Of a stretch of DNA of 60,000 bases, positions 1-12,600 are shown piece by piece. The notes beneath the pieces were generated by a model. That model saw nothing but the letters and a program-made list of their open reading frames with translations. It ran no database searches and was not told the DNA's origin. Origin of the DNA: Takakia lepidozioides (Eukaryota > Streptophyta > Takakiopsida > Takakiales > Takakiaceae); assembly GCA_030704615.1 (NCBI GenBank), contig CM060732.1, forward strand, positions 80,997,171 through 81,057,170. Direction: 5' to 3'. Numbering within the stretch: position 1 is the stretch's first letter; each line of letters begins with the position of its first letter. A program made the position numbers and the translations under genes.

Positions 1-1644
1 GCCGAAGTGCTCCACTGTAGGAGTAAGGCCATGACCTTGACTCAGGGAATCAAAGTAGTATCTGCCTTCATCCACAAGGCCCGCGTGGCTACATGCAGAG
101 AGAACAAATAGAAAGGTGATATTGTCTGGCTTCAAGCCTTCCTTTGGCATTTCTTCAAATACTTGCAGGGCCTCCCTATGATAACCATGCTGGACATATC
201 CTGCAATCATCACATTCGATGACACCACATCTCGTTCAGCCATATTGACGAACACTCCCTTTGCATCCTTGATACTCCCACACTTGGCATACATGTCAAT
301 GAGGGAAGTGTCCAAGATGATACTTGGCACAATTCCAGCTTTAATGATATCAGCATGGACCTCTTTGCCTTTTCCCAGGGCTGCCAGGCTCGCACATGCA
401 TTGCAAACGCAAAGGAACGTCACCTGGTTGGGCTTCACCCCCACCCACATCATTTGCTCATAGGTCTCCAAAGCCTCAATCCCACACCCATGCTGGACAT
501 ATCCTGCGATCATCACACTCCATGAAACCACATTTCTCTCAGCCATATTGTTGAACACTTGTCGTGCATCCTCGACGCTCCCGCATTTGGCATACATGTC
601 CACGATGGCAGTGTCCAGAATCATATTTGGTACAATTCCAGCTTTCATGATATCAGCATGGACCTCTTTGCCCTTTTCCAGGGCTGTGAGGTTGGCACAT
701 GCATTGCAAATGCAAACAAATGACACCTGATTGGGCTTCACCCCTTCCCACATCATTCGCTCGTAGGTCTCCAAAGCCTTCATCCCACAACCATGCTGGG
801 CATATCCTGCGATCATTGCATTCCATGAGACCACATCTCGTTCAGCCATATTGTCAAACACTCCCTTTGCATCCTCAATACTCCCACATTTGGCATACAT
901 GTCCACGAGGGCAGTGTCCAGAATCATATTTGGTACAATTCCAGCTTTCATGATGTCACCGTGGACCTCTTTGCCCTTTTCCAGGGCTGCCAGGCTGGCA
1001 CATGCGTTACAAACGCAAACAAACGTGACATGGTCGGGCTTCACCCCTTCACGTATCATTTGCTCATAGGTCTCAAATGCATTCCTACCCCAGCCATGCT
1101 TGGTGTATCCGGCAATCATTATAGTCCACGAAAACAGGTTTCGTTCTGGCATTCTGTCAAACACTCGGTGTGCATCCAGGATGCTCCCACACTTGACATA
1201 CATGTTGACAAGGGTGTTGTGCAAAAGTACGTTTGGTTTGACTCCACTTCGGAGAATGTGGGCGTGGACCTGCTTTCCACCTGCTAGGCATTTGATCTCG
1301 ATGCACTTATGCAAGAGACAGACATAAGTATCTGAGTCTGCCGAAATGCCTCCTTGGTTCAAAATATACAGAGCTTCTTTCAGTTCTCCTGCCTCGCATA
1401 GTGTCCTCACATGCCCGCAAGTGCCAGAACAGAGCTTGTAGACTCCCTCTCTTGCTCCTTCGGCAGCAGTGGTGATGGTGGAGTTACCTGATTCAATCAA
1501 CTGTGCTGCTCCTGCTGCTGCTGCTGCCTTTAGTCCATCTACCCGTGCAGGTTTCTTGCGCCTATCAATCCACCGTGCTTCATTGGTACTCTTGTGCCTC
1601 ATTACAGAGGCATGAATCCACTGTTTGCACTGAGATGCTATCAT
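1..1644 (-). CDS. PLS-type pentatricopeptide repeat (PPR) protein, C-terminus beyond window
   Basis: The minus-strand frame is open from an ATG at 1642-1644 to the window edge, giving 548 residues with no stop. An in-frame stop lies just upstream at 1660-1662, which supports this start. Residues about 38-48 are Ala-rich. PPR units then run to the edge, with the typical plant P-L-S wording (MYAKCGSIEDA, GKEVHA, MIAGYVQHG, GVKPNQVTF). The repeats are organised in blocks of exactly 303 bp. This class normally binds organellar RNA in a sequence-specific way, and members ending in E/DYW domains act in C-to-U editing. That end is not visible here, so editing is only an inference. No clear targeting peptide is seen at the N-terminus. 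No intron is needed. Confidence 0.93.
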   Translation of the reverse strand, partial: MIASQCKQWIHASVMRHKSTNEARWIDRRKKPARVDGLKAAAAAGAAQLIESGNSTITTAAEGAREGVYKLCSGTCGHVRTLCEAGELKEALYILNQGGISADSDTYVCLLHKCIEIKCLAGGKQVHAHILRSGVKPNVLLHNTLVNMYVKCGSILDAHRVFDRMPERNLFSWTIMIAGYTKHGWGRNAFETYEQMIREGVKPDHVTFVCVCNACASLAALEKGKEVHGDIMKAGIVPNMILDTALVDMYAKCGSIEDAKGVFDNMAERDVVSWNAMIAGYAQHGCGMKALETYERMMWEGVKPNQVSFVCICNACANLTALEKGKEVHADIMKAGIVPNMILDTAIVDMYAKCGSVEDARQVFNNMAERNVVSWSVMIAGYVQHGCGIEALETYEQMMWVGVKPNQVTFLCVCNACASLAALGKGKEVHADIIKAGIVPSIILDTSLIDMYAKCGSIKDAKGVFVNMAERDVVSSNVMIAGYVQHGYHREALQVFEEMPKEGLKPDNITFLFVLSACSHAGLVDEGRYYFDSLSQGHGLTPTVEHFG

Positions 1645-1799
1645 CTCCTTACTACTTGCTCAAATAGCATGGAGCTTTCACTGCTGTTTCCGTCTCGATA
1701 TCGGTTTTCCACGATATGTATGTCAGGACGACAGAACCCTTCATTGGATAGTTTGCTTAAACTCAGAACACCACATGAATGATGGAAAGGAGTGCAACA

Positions 1800-2425
1800 G
1801 TTTACAACGTGTGTGACATATTGTACATCGGACATAGTACCACTGCGAGAAGCTCTTTGGAAGGCAGTCTTCAGGCGACCACACATCACACGTGCTAATA
1901 CTGTCCTGTACAATCAAGCAATAAGCAAAACGCACCTTTCAAAATCTGAACAACAGTCCAGCTGGGAAAAAGCACCCAGACACTAGAGGGGAAGAGGGAG
2001 AGAGGGGAACTGGTGTACTGGCATTCCTGTTTATGTTGGCTACAATGTACCACGGAGAGAATTGTTCCTGCAGAATACTAACCCATGCAGCAATTCCCGG
2101 AAGGAGGAAACTAAAACCTGGAACCTCAACCTTCCAAGGGAGTCAACTAATTGCAGACACAGTCATCATAGTGAATTGTACCTGACTGTTCAGTTCTGCA
2201 AAACAGGACCATAATCATGTGCTCATGGACCAGACAAATACATAGGAGTGCAGAAACCTAAATTCCGATTATAGAATTACACTAAGAGAGAGAGGCTCCT
2301 CCAGACCTGGTCACAGTCGTCATCTTCAATGGTGCCCTTGTTGTCGCGCAAGAGCTCAGTTAAGTGACTACTCTTCTTTTTCTCAGCTAATGCTGCAGCC
2401 ACGCCTGCATATATGTGCACCGACT
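1800..2425 (-). pseudogene. Decayed exons resembling the C-terminal part of a ZFYVE26/spastizin-like plant protein
   Basis: Two minus-strand blocks read like neighbouring exons. The first, about 2280-2425, contains AALAEKKKSSHLTELL and KGTIEDDDCDQ. The second, about 1805-1910, contains VLARVMCGRLKTAFQ and RASRSGTMSDVQYVTH. From memory these match the conserved C-terminal wording of plant ZFYVE26-like proteins, where DDDWDQV precedes an exon boundary and CGRLKSAFQIASRSG follows. Here the Trp is Cys. The stretch between them (about 1914-2276) has stops and only faint similarity to the missing exon. No upstream exons of the gene were found. I read it as a truncated, decayed gene piece. The family name is uncertain. 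Confidence 0.4.
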
Positions 2426-2469
2426 CCATCCACATGGACAAATGCCAAAGCCAATGCCAATGCATCAAG

Positions 2470-3290
2470 CTTTCAACAACACGCTGGCCTTCACTTATAG
2501 CTTAGTTTCTTTAATTGAAGCTTCAGTGAGGGGCCCATACAACAAGTGAATGCTGACAATATCCCGTCTCACCAGCATCAATATTTCAAGCAAGCTAGTT
2601 TGTTGGCTCCTCCCTAAGGAGAGACCACGCATCCATTGTTTTCTCCTCATGTACCTTCCCCAGATCATACCTTCCCCAGTAAATAGCCATTCTCAGTATA
2701 GGTACTCTAGATTCTCATCCGGCCTTTTTCTTTCGTTCTTTCTTTTTCTTTTTTTGGCCTATTAAAGTTATCTGTAAGTCAAGGGGATGGAGGGTGAGTT
2801 AGGTCAGTTCGGCCAAAAAGACAGGCTGAAGTGTAGTAATGTCAGAAGAGCAGCGAGCAAAATACAAGGGAAAAAGAGAGGACCAAACTCAAAGTAGCAT
2901 AGATATGAGCGTAAAACGCATTTCATCCTGTATTTTGTTTTTTGGCATTCCTCTCCGGGTGTCCAGGTTGATGCATTCAACCTATATCAAATATGTTGAG
3001 TACCCCAGTCCATGTTCTATAAACCTTTCTATGCTTTCCTCGACCAAATAAGGATTATCATACTTTCCTTTTGCAGTCTTCTCACAGGGAACACTCACTC
3101 ACCTGGACTCAAAGAGTGTGAGCTCTGCCTGTGACCAGAAGTGTTTAGAACTGGAAAGCAACATGATTGTGTAGCAGAAGTCAGAAACCTTTGTGTGCAG
3201 GAATCACTAGTTTGATAGTTTCACCGTCCTGCATGCATGTAAGATTCAAAAACTCAAATCTGCACAGGAGATGAATGCAGCCATCTATGG
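2470..3290. other. Non-coding stretch, nothing recognised
   Basis: AT-rich DNA with short chance ORFs on both strands and a T-rich run near 2735-2760. I see no gene, no known repeat and no RNA gene. The left part may still belong to the decayed gene at 1.8-2.4 kb. The right part borders the putative 3' UTR of the ABCG gene. Confidence 0.5.
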
Positions 3291-3298
3291 CATGCACA

Positions 3299-3304
3299 TT
3301 TATT
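3299..3304 (-). terminator. Possible poly(A) signal of the ABCG gene
   Basis: AATAAA on the minus strand, about 350 bases past the ABCG stop codon at 3655-3657. Its position fits a 3' UTR end, but a six-base match alone is weak evidence. Confidence 0.3.
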
Positions 3305-3654
3305 ATGTGTATCTGTCTTGGATGCAGTTACTCTGCAACAAACTTTGCCAGTGGACAGTTTGATTTGAAGTATTTGGTCAACACAAAATTCCTTAACAAC
3401 TTCAATTGATAGTGAATCAACCTTTATAATGTACATGGTTCTACTGTTCGTCCCAAATATCAGCACTCCAAAGACAGCCATTAGATTTGCCCACTGGTCA
3501 AGAACACTGCCTTCTTCACCATGCGTAGGAGAGTGGCTTGATTGTATATCAAGAGCGTGCACCAACATCATCCTGAAAACAGTGAGGGTGGAGGAGGCCG
3601 AGTCCTGCATGTTTACCCGTACTCCTTGTGCTACGAAGGAACGGGGTTACATAT

Positions 3655-6600
3655 TTAATGAGTTGCCACATATATCCTTCTCCACTTATGGACCCTAATT
3701 GCTGCAGCTGTCATCACTCGGAAAAGGAGACAATACATAGCTAGAACCAATATATCGATCGGGATTCGATGATGATTTAGACTGCGGTTCATCTGCAGTT
3801 GAGTCCAAACAAAGACATTATTTGCATCATGTAACCGTGGGCAACTGCACTGTGGGCATGCACTCGGGTTATGAAGGCATGCTGTGTTTTGCCCAACGTC
3901 TAGGCACTGTGGCGTGTTCGTGTCGCAGAAGAAAGCTATGGAGGTCAGGCTGTTAAGTGCATATTGGATGGGGTTTGTCCAGAATATCCAGATGACGGTT
4001 TTTAAGATTTTTCTTTTAGGAATGACTGAGCCTCCAGTGGAAGTCCAAAAGCTGATGGTTAGAGGAATAAGAACAGCTACAATCTGCACAGGCAAAATCA
4101 GTCACCCAGTAAGTCTTTAGAGAGAATGGCTTTGTCCAACATTCCCTGCAGACATTGCCTACGATCTAACCTTGAAGACAGCCCATGCAACATATCAGCT
4201 CTCCTGGAGCCGATTGTGGGCTCTCAATAGGGAACCAGCTGCAAATTGCGGAAGTGCCCCCACACAGCTCATGACAAAGCAGCTAGAAAAAAACATGTGT
4301 TGTGGCCATCGTGCAGAAACACTCCAGCAGTGGTATCCCAGCCCCAATTTGGGCCCAGGGAAAAAATCATGAGAGAGGAAACAAAACCAGAGCCCAAAAA
4401 AAAAAAGGACTACTGCTCGAGGGATTGTCTAAGGGTCAAGGCCTCGGGCAGGTAAGCTGCCAAGCATTTCTGATCATTATAGTGGAGGGAGAAAGGAACA
4501 AGACACCCACATCAAAATGTGGCAAACATTTGCCCACAGACACAGTAGCTGGCAGACACTCTGGTCCTCAAAGCTGAGACTGGGAGTCCCTAAGACCCAA
4601 TAGTATCTGCCAGGAGAATAAAGAGGACAGAGAGAGAATGTATTCATAAGACGACGTTTGCTGTAGCCTTGTGGCCATTGATCCCACGCTCAGTTTGAGC
4701 GGAACACAAAGGGACAGAAACTACCTTTGTCAGGGGCTGACACCGGTAGTATGACTTACCAAGTGCCGAGCATGCTAGACAGAGCATACAACTGCCGATA
4801 TTGGGCGCAGGGGCTGCCCCCAAGCAGGAGGGGTCCGCTTGTTACCATTCAGCGATCACACTCCAGGGAGCTGCAGGGAATGGCCTGCGTAGCATATTCT
4901 AAAGAGGGAGAGGCCCCAAACTCTCCAACTAAATCCAATGCACTACCTTACCAGAGCATAGTGCTTCACGTCAAAACAAACAAAGACATGAAATGGTGCT
5001 TTATAACGTCCGCGGAAAGCTCATAGAGTGAGAGAAGAGAGAGAGAGAGAGAGAGATAGTTTGACTCATTGATTGTCCCCTTTGGTAAGCCGTGACATAC
5101 CCTCTCAGGACCAATCAGGGGGTCACAAACCCACCCGACGGCAGGGAGTGACAAACAGAAGGACAGTAAGCCAGAAAAATGTAGAGGAAGGTAAATCATT
5201 TACCTGTGGCGAAGGACTAATAGCTGCAATAAATATGCCAAGAAATGTGATGGCCAGAGAAAATTCAAATAGGACAAAATAGAAGCGAAAGAAGTCAGCT
5301 GCCGAGTGTACAGCCATTTGAGCCATGAGGCAAAAGACGAAACAGAATATCATAGTCGCTAACGCCAGATATGGAACCTGTTGGGAAGACACAGGGGGAT
5401 CCAGTTAGTAGAAGTATGGTGTGAAGCAAATTGTACATTTCTACTTCACACAAGAGAGAAGAGGAAGAAAAATTAAGTAAATTCAACATGACCACCTGTA
5501 GCACGAAGGCCTAGCATTCACTGATTGTTCAATGCAGGGGATGACATACTCTACTGGGCCTTTGTGACAGTTCTAATGATGCAGGGTATGCAGCTTTAGA
5601 AGACGTCAATGAAGAAGAAATAGAAACTGTATTATGTCAACAGGAGCCAGAGGACCATGGGGCACTGTAGAACAGCAGAAACCAAAGAACAAATGAAATC
5701 CCATATATGACACACAGTTCAGGCTTTTCGCTATGGAGTTTAATTATCCTTTAAGATAGTTTTAGAAGATTGGCCTTCTGCCTGATTTTGAGCCTTTGGT
5801 CCCTTCCATTGTCTTTGGGACCTCATACATTTTCTATATCTTGCCTGCCCATTGAGCCTTCTTACCTGGCCAAATATTTCAGCTGTCCTGACCAGTGTTG
5901 GGTGGAAATTTGGTTTCTGTCATATCCTCCGGTTCCGGTTTTTTCAAGTTTTGGAAAACTAAGAACCTCAGTTCCGGATACTAGCAAGATTTATGTCAAG
6001 ATATATCCTTTGTATCGAGATACTAGCAAACACCTCAAATAACCGGTGGATCTCATCAAATGTCTGGCGGTTTTTCATGGATCTTTGAAGTGATATTTGA
6101 TCAGATATTTCTTTGAAATTTTGAGAACTGCCGGTTAAATGGCAATATATCCTGCAGAGATTAGGTCCCAAATCAAAGATCCTCCCAACACTGGTCCTGA
6201 CGTGTGAGACTTCCCAATAAATTGTGATCCAGGGTGCTGCACCTTCCCTCAGACGAAATGAAATGGTAGTTTACAACATCCACGGAAAGGTTCATAGTGG
6301 GTGCAGCACTGGGACTTCCGGGAGGTAACCCATCCCACCCAGTACTATTCCGGCCCAAAGGCGTTTGACTTCAGAGGTCTGGTGTAGTGGCCTTGGTATG
6401 ACCACACCACAAAAAATGATATGGTAAGAGGAGGGAGCAATTACCTCAGCAAATGTCCATGCCAAGTTGTAGAATAGAACGTTGTACTGGTTTGTGGACT
6501 GCTCTCTTTCCAAGGTCGCTTTTTGTAATAGGATGCTGGGTACAACACTTTGTGCATTGGTAATTCCCAGTAGGACACACACAATAAATAGACTTTGAGA

Positions 6601-9600
6601 TTTCACAGTCATGCCCACTGTTGTGTGTATATTGACGTTGAAATAGACAGAGCCCAGTATCAAACCCAGAGCTAGTGAGGATGTCATTCTGGAAAAGCTA
6701 TAACCCACGTTCCGCCAATAAAATCGCTGCATTTTTATGAAGATTTCGTACGCCATCAATGAGTAAGGAGCTCGATAACCTGCTTCTGTCAGCTCTGGTC
6801 CATTTTGTCCCTTGGACCGGCGGAGGTGCTGGAGTTGCACATGATTGTGGAGGGCCAATTCGCTCACTCGATACTCAAAGGCATAGTCTCTCAGGGCCTT
6901 GCGGTCAGTGATGCCGTCACCAATGACATCGATGGCATAGGATGTGGGGCTTTTATTTGGTGGGCACAGAGGGGTGCCAGGGATTGCCTCGAAATATTTC
7001 TGTGACATGAATAACACCCAGCAAATGGCCTCTAATCACATCTTCACAACGAGTGACAAAATGTTGAGATTTTACCATTACCATGACTCTCAAGAGCAAC
7101 ACTTATATTATGCAATTTCCTGTGAAAGGTCAACATCAGCATGCAACTGTTACATCTCAATCTCTCACTGAGTCTTCCATTATGAGGATCAGAAATGCTT
7201 GTCAGCTTACCTGCACGAGGCCTTGACCCTTAGGCAATCCCATGAGCAGTTTGGGCTGCTTTTTGGCTTGGGTTTTGTCTCCTCTCTCTTATTTTTTCCA
7301 TTTTGTCCCATAAGCTATTGAGCTTTCCGTGGACGTTATAAAGTACCATTTCGTTTCATTTCCTTCTCCTCCCACTCTTGCTCAATTTCCACATAAAATA
7401 AAGGACCAATACTTTATTAGAGGAAGGCCAGGATCAGGACCCATTGATGAAGGGAGCTTGCTGTAGTGGCCAACATCCCCATAATCGCTTCACACCCTCC
7501 CCCTTACCCACTCCATCATGTGGTTTACTGCCATGATGGTGCCCAATGAGTAACTTTCACTTCCTGTCTTCATCAGAGCTTGAAGTTGGCTTTCCCAAAC
7601 TACCAAAGCGGGGGAGGGTCCGGAAGGCGTTGACTCAATAATGGGGTTTAAGGAAGGCTTTCGGACAAACTTATTGCATATCCAAATGTTCAACAGCATT
7701 GTAAGACTGTAACATTCCCTCTTCACTCTGATCATTTGAAGACAACAACCCTTCAGGAGCTGTATGAGGCAGAGTTTCTACTACCGGGGTATAAAACTCA
7801 TCCCCAACCTCATCCACAGTAGAAGTGAGAGAAAACCAAAAGAAATAAGGAAAAGAGTAGTTACCTGGACAAGCTCTGCATTTATTCCAGATTGACCAAA
7901 GTAGACGGTTTCACCCCCTCGCTTGAGGATGAGGAGGCTATTGAAGGCTACCAGCTGCCGCAGACTGGGCTGCCGAAGTGTGGTGATCACCACCCTACCC
8001 GTGTCAGCTATGTGCTGCACTCAAAACACCCCCATTAACATGAATACCAACCCTGACTCTAATTCAAAGATGCAGGCCACTTGAGCTGTTGGGATGAGGA
8101 AAACCCAGAGATTCCATTCAACCCAGGATTTCACTCCATCTAATTAAGAGACTTCATCATGTGGCAATAAAAATAAGAGCAGGACCCTTAGGAGAGAGAT
8201 ACTACCTTGAGACATCGAATAATATGGCTGGAGGCATGGCTGTCAAGTCCTTTCGTGGGCTCATCCAGAAACATGATACTCGGGTTGCCTGCCAGCTCTG
8301 TAGCTATTGCCAGCCGCATAGCTTGCTCTTGCGTTACCTCATCTTCCCGTAGGGATAGTAGCAACTTATCTGAAAGATGTTTGATTTCCACTAGCTGCAA
8401 AACCTGCATCATCCAAACTCGAAGTCTGACAAAAAGTTATGCAGTAGAAAATGCAATCATACTCTCATGCTTTCCCACATAAATGGCCTTGACTTGTAGG
8501 AAGTGAACCCAATGAAATATGACCCCAGCTCTGTGGGATGCCAAATGAGTATAAAATGTCATAGTTCCCATAATGATGTCCACTTGAAACAGCTGTTACA
8601 AATCAACAGAGGATTTTAAAGGAGGAGATGAACATACCTCCTCAACAAACTCTTGACGTTTTTGGATGGGAGACTTTTTGCCTAGCCGCATGGCAGCACT
8701 AAATGTGATGGCCTCTTGTACGGTCATGTGTGGAGCATATGAATGAAGATCATCGACATAACCAATTGCATTTGCATATGTCTTTTGTATCTTCGGATAT
8801 CCATTGACCAAAATTTGTCCCCCAATGCGCCCCAGAGACACTTTCCGGCCTGTTGACAGGCAAGGCAACAGACGAACAAGTATCTATAAGACTTCAATGG
8901 GATAACGAAATGGGTGACAGATTATACATATCAATAGATTGCCCGAGTACAGTACTTGATAACTCATTGAGCCTGGTTACGCCTTAAAGAAGGAAGTGTT
9001 TTTATCAGATCCACTCGAAACCCAATGATGTTGTGGTGTAAGAGAAAGTTCTGAAGCCAGAACATCCAAATTTCTAAGCTATGACAGTACCTTGATTTCA
9101 TGGAGACAAAGTGCAATGGGCACGTATGCGTCGGGCATTTCTTGTCTTCATGACTGGAGGACAGAAACAAGAGAAGAAGCAATACTACCTGCACTGATGG
9201 GGTCTCTGGGACAAGAACAAGTTCCCACAAGATTCGCAACACTACAGAGTCAGGAATTTCTTGCCTAAAACTGCTTGGGGACAGATAGCCTCGTGCTCTT
9301 AGCGAAAGAAGGGAAGTGCGGAAGATGGGATGATTGAAACAGGAGAGGTAATGTGTTATAATACCTGCAAGGCAATTAAGCAATGTTGTTTTGCCAGCCC
9401 CATCACAACCAAGCAGACCAACCATCTCGCCAGGCTCTGCCCATCCCGAGACAAAGTTGAGAATCGTACGGGTTTGCCCAATGGTGGGGATCAAAATGTC
9501 GTAGCTCAGCTCATGCCAGGATAGTGTGAGAGGCTCTGCTGTATGTGAAAGCTTTCGCTCTGCACGCCCCCACTCTTCATCTTTCTGGTGGTTCAGCCCC

Positions 9601-12600
9601 TCTGAGTGAAGCTTCACCTAGAAATCATTGCAACAACATACTTCAGCAGGAGATATTGTTTTCTGTTGGTTTGTCTGGATATTTCCGACGAAGTGAGTAA
9701 CTGCACTCCTTTGGAATCCAGGACAACTTCAAAATCATAACCACCAAGTATGAATTCCCTAATGAGCCCACTCATCTACGTAACTCAAATAGGCAGAATG
9801 AGGAGGAAGATGTAACCTCCATGGGGGGACTCAGTTTCCGCTTGGGTAAATGCCGAAGCCTTGCCAGAGACAAGTATGCCCCAATGTTGAACAGTATAAA
9901 CCAGCCAATCAGTACCATGACAGCAATCCCAATCCAGTGATTGCTTGTATAAAATTGACCTTTTGCCAAGAAGGCATGGCCAACTGTGTTTTGTGGCCGT
10001 CCAACACATTGTGGAATACTTGCCAGATTGGGGACCTGGCTGCAGAGCATGCTGTAGCTTTTTGAATTGAATTCGTTGATCACAAGAGCAGTTATGCCCC
10101 ATTGCAAAGGATCCAAGTAGTATGCCCAAATCCAATAGTGTGGTACCTTGAAGCGGGGTACCAAGAAACCAGCAAATAGGATGAATATTGCCACCAATAT
10201 CCCTGTAGGACAAGGGGGGTTGTTAATAAGCACAAAATGCTCTAATTGAGTACACCAATTGACTGGTGCTTATTGCATTGCAAATGATGGCTTGTTTGTT
10301 GCAACCAATCCTAAGCTAATCCGACCAGATTGGTTACTAGGAATGATTAAATAGTAGACCTTGCCACCGTATTTTGTTCTTCCTCCACTAGCCTCCTATC
10401 TTCAACTCCTCGGCAGAATAAGGGAATCAGGTGAAAGAAAGAATGTTACCAATGATGCCGTTTGCCACTTCACGATCAGAGGCAAAGGCACTCATAAACC
10501 GCACTAATGATGCTCCATTCAAATCAGTCAAAATGGCAACAACATAGTACACCCAAAAATGCCAACCTCCATCGGTGAGACTGAGGCCTGTCATAAAGTA
10601 CACTATAAGAGACCATGTGGTTGCCTGCAAACAACAGCAGAGTCCAAGACATGGTAGCCTTGTTAGAATTCCTCAGTGGTCACATGTTTAGGCATGGGGA
10701 TGGTTCAAAGACACATTGGAAAACATCATCTTCATCATCTTTCAGCACCCTTATCTCCTTCCCTCTTGAGGGCATTGGGGCGGTTCAGCGTGGGTTCCCA
10801 CAACCTACGGATAGAGACTGGCAGATGGGAAAACCTGCAACGGGAGGACCGCCTATGTCCAGCTTGCATAGGGCGCAGCAAGGAAATTGAAACTGAAGAA
10901 CACTTCTTCTTCTACTGCCCTCTATACTACGAGATCCGTGGGAGATTCCACTGTTTATTCAGTGGAACCCAAACTCTCACTGATGTCTTTCACTATGAGG
11001 ATAAAAAATGCTTGGCAGCCTACCTACACGAGGCCTTCACCCTTAGACAATCGCTAGAACATTAATTGTGGTTTCTGGATTTGTTCCTCTCTCATGTTTT
11101 CTTCCATTTTGTCCCATAAGCTCTACGAGCTTTCCGCGGACGTTATAAAGCACCATTTCATTTCATTGTCAAATTGTCGAAGCATGCAAGTCTTGTCAAA
11201 GATACTAAAGCTGAAGTAATACTTTCTGTTGGGGAAAGAAGGATGCATTACATTATCGACAAACCCACCCTCTCTCTTCAAGGGTCAATAGTAAAGTAAA
11301 GAGCTCAAGAAAAAATAGTGCCAATCACTGTAACTGCAGTGGAGAAAGCAATGAAATCAATGTACAAGGTAACTACAGCCACAGAGATCACCGTCAATGG
11401 GTAATCTAGGAAAACCAATCATTGCTTGTTTACAGCTGCAAGGGTAGCTTTCTTCAATGATTAAGAAGATCAATCAAGCATTGCAGCACCAGAAGGAACA
11501 TAAAACAACAAAAGGAATAAGAGCAAAACCTCCATAATTGTGAAGGGAAGACCCCCAAAAATCTTAGCCAGTAGGTAAGACTGAGGGCGGAAAAACCGTG
11601 CGTTCTGTTGTTTGTAATAGACAGCCCGTTCCTCCATAAGAGTGGGTAATTGCCCCAAATTGATAAGGGTCAAATTCATAAGGGAGACAAAGAAGACACC
11701 TCGTAGTAAATTCATGTCCAGTTGGTTTGGGTCGTTTTGGACTCGGAAAAACACCACACCTGTGAAGATACTCAGTATAAGGATCTGCAACCAACATTTC
11801 AAACAACGAAAAGTTGGTCATTAGTAGAGAAGACACTGCTCCTAATGTCCATATCAATCCACTATATTCCTGCCTATGCTCCGTTTCCTTTTTCCGTGGT
11901 TCTTTGTTGTTCTCCATGTGCCTCTTGAGCTGTTTGGAGCTCCTGCCGATGTAATAACAAATTTCTTTCTCTTTTTCCGTGGACATTGTAAAGTACCATT
12001 TCATTTCATTTCTCTGTGGACATGATCAAGTTTCTTTGAAGTCTTCCACTATGAGGATCAGAAATGTTTGGTAGCCTACCTGCACGAGGCATTCACCCTT
12101 AGACAATCACTCGAACAATAGTTCTTTTCTGACTCTGGTTTTCCTATTTTCTCTCATGTTCTTCCTTCCATTTTGTCCCATAAGCTCTATGATCTTTCCG
12201 CGGACTTTATAAAGCACCATTTCATTTCATTTCATTTGAGCTTTCCACGGAAACTCCATTTCTTGAGCTTCCGCAGATGTTATGCCGCATCATTTCATTT
12301 CTTTACTGGCAGCATGTCTACATGAGGCTCTACACCTGAGAGGATGCCTCGAAGTTGACTCCTAGTTTTTGGGCTGCCTATTGGGCCTACTTTTTCTTGC
12401 TTTCATCTCATTTCATTTCTTGCATGAAGCTCTCCAAATTAGAGAATCTCTCGATATTAAATAGTTGTTTTCGGGCTGCTTGTAGAAAGCCGCACTATCT
12501 TTCTTATAAAGCACCATTTCATTTCATTTCATTTCTTGTTTCCTTCTTTTTTTTGGCCCTCTTTGAGCTTCCTGTGGACTTCCATTATGAAATGACGTTA

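Noticed and set aside
245-1327. Several plus-strand ORFs of 60-108 codons
   Set aside because: They are mirror frames of the PPR gene on the minus strand and recur with its 303-bp period.
6805-7171. Plus-strand ORFs near 6.8-7.2 kb
   Set aside because: They are antisense to ABCG exon 17 and the start of its intron.
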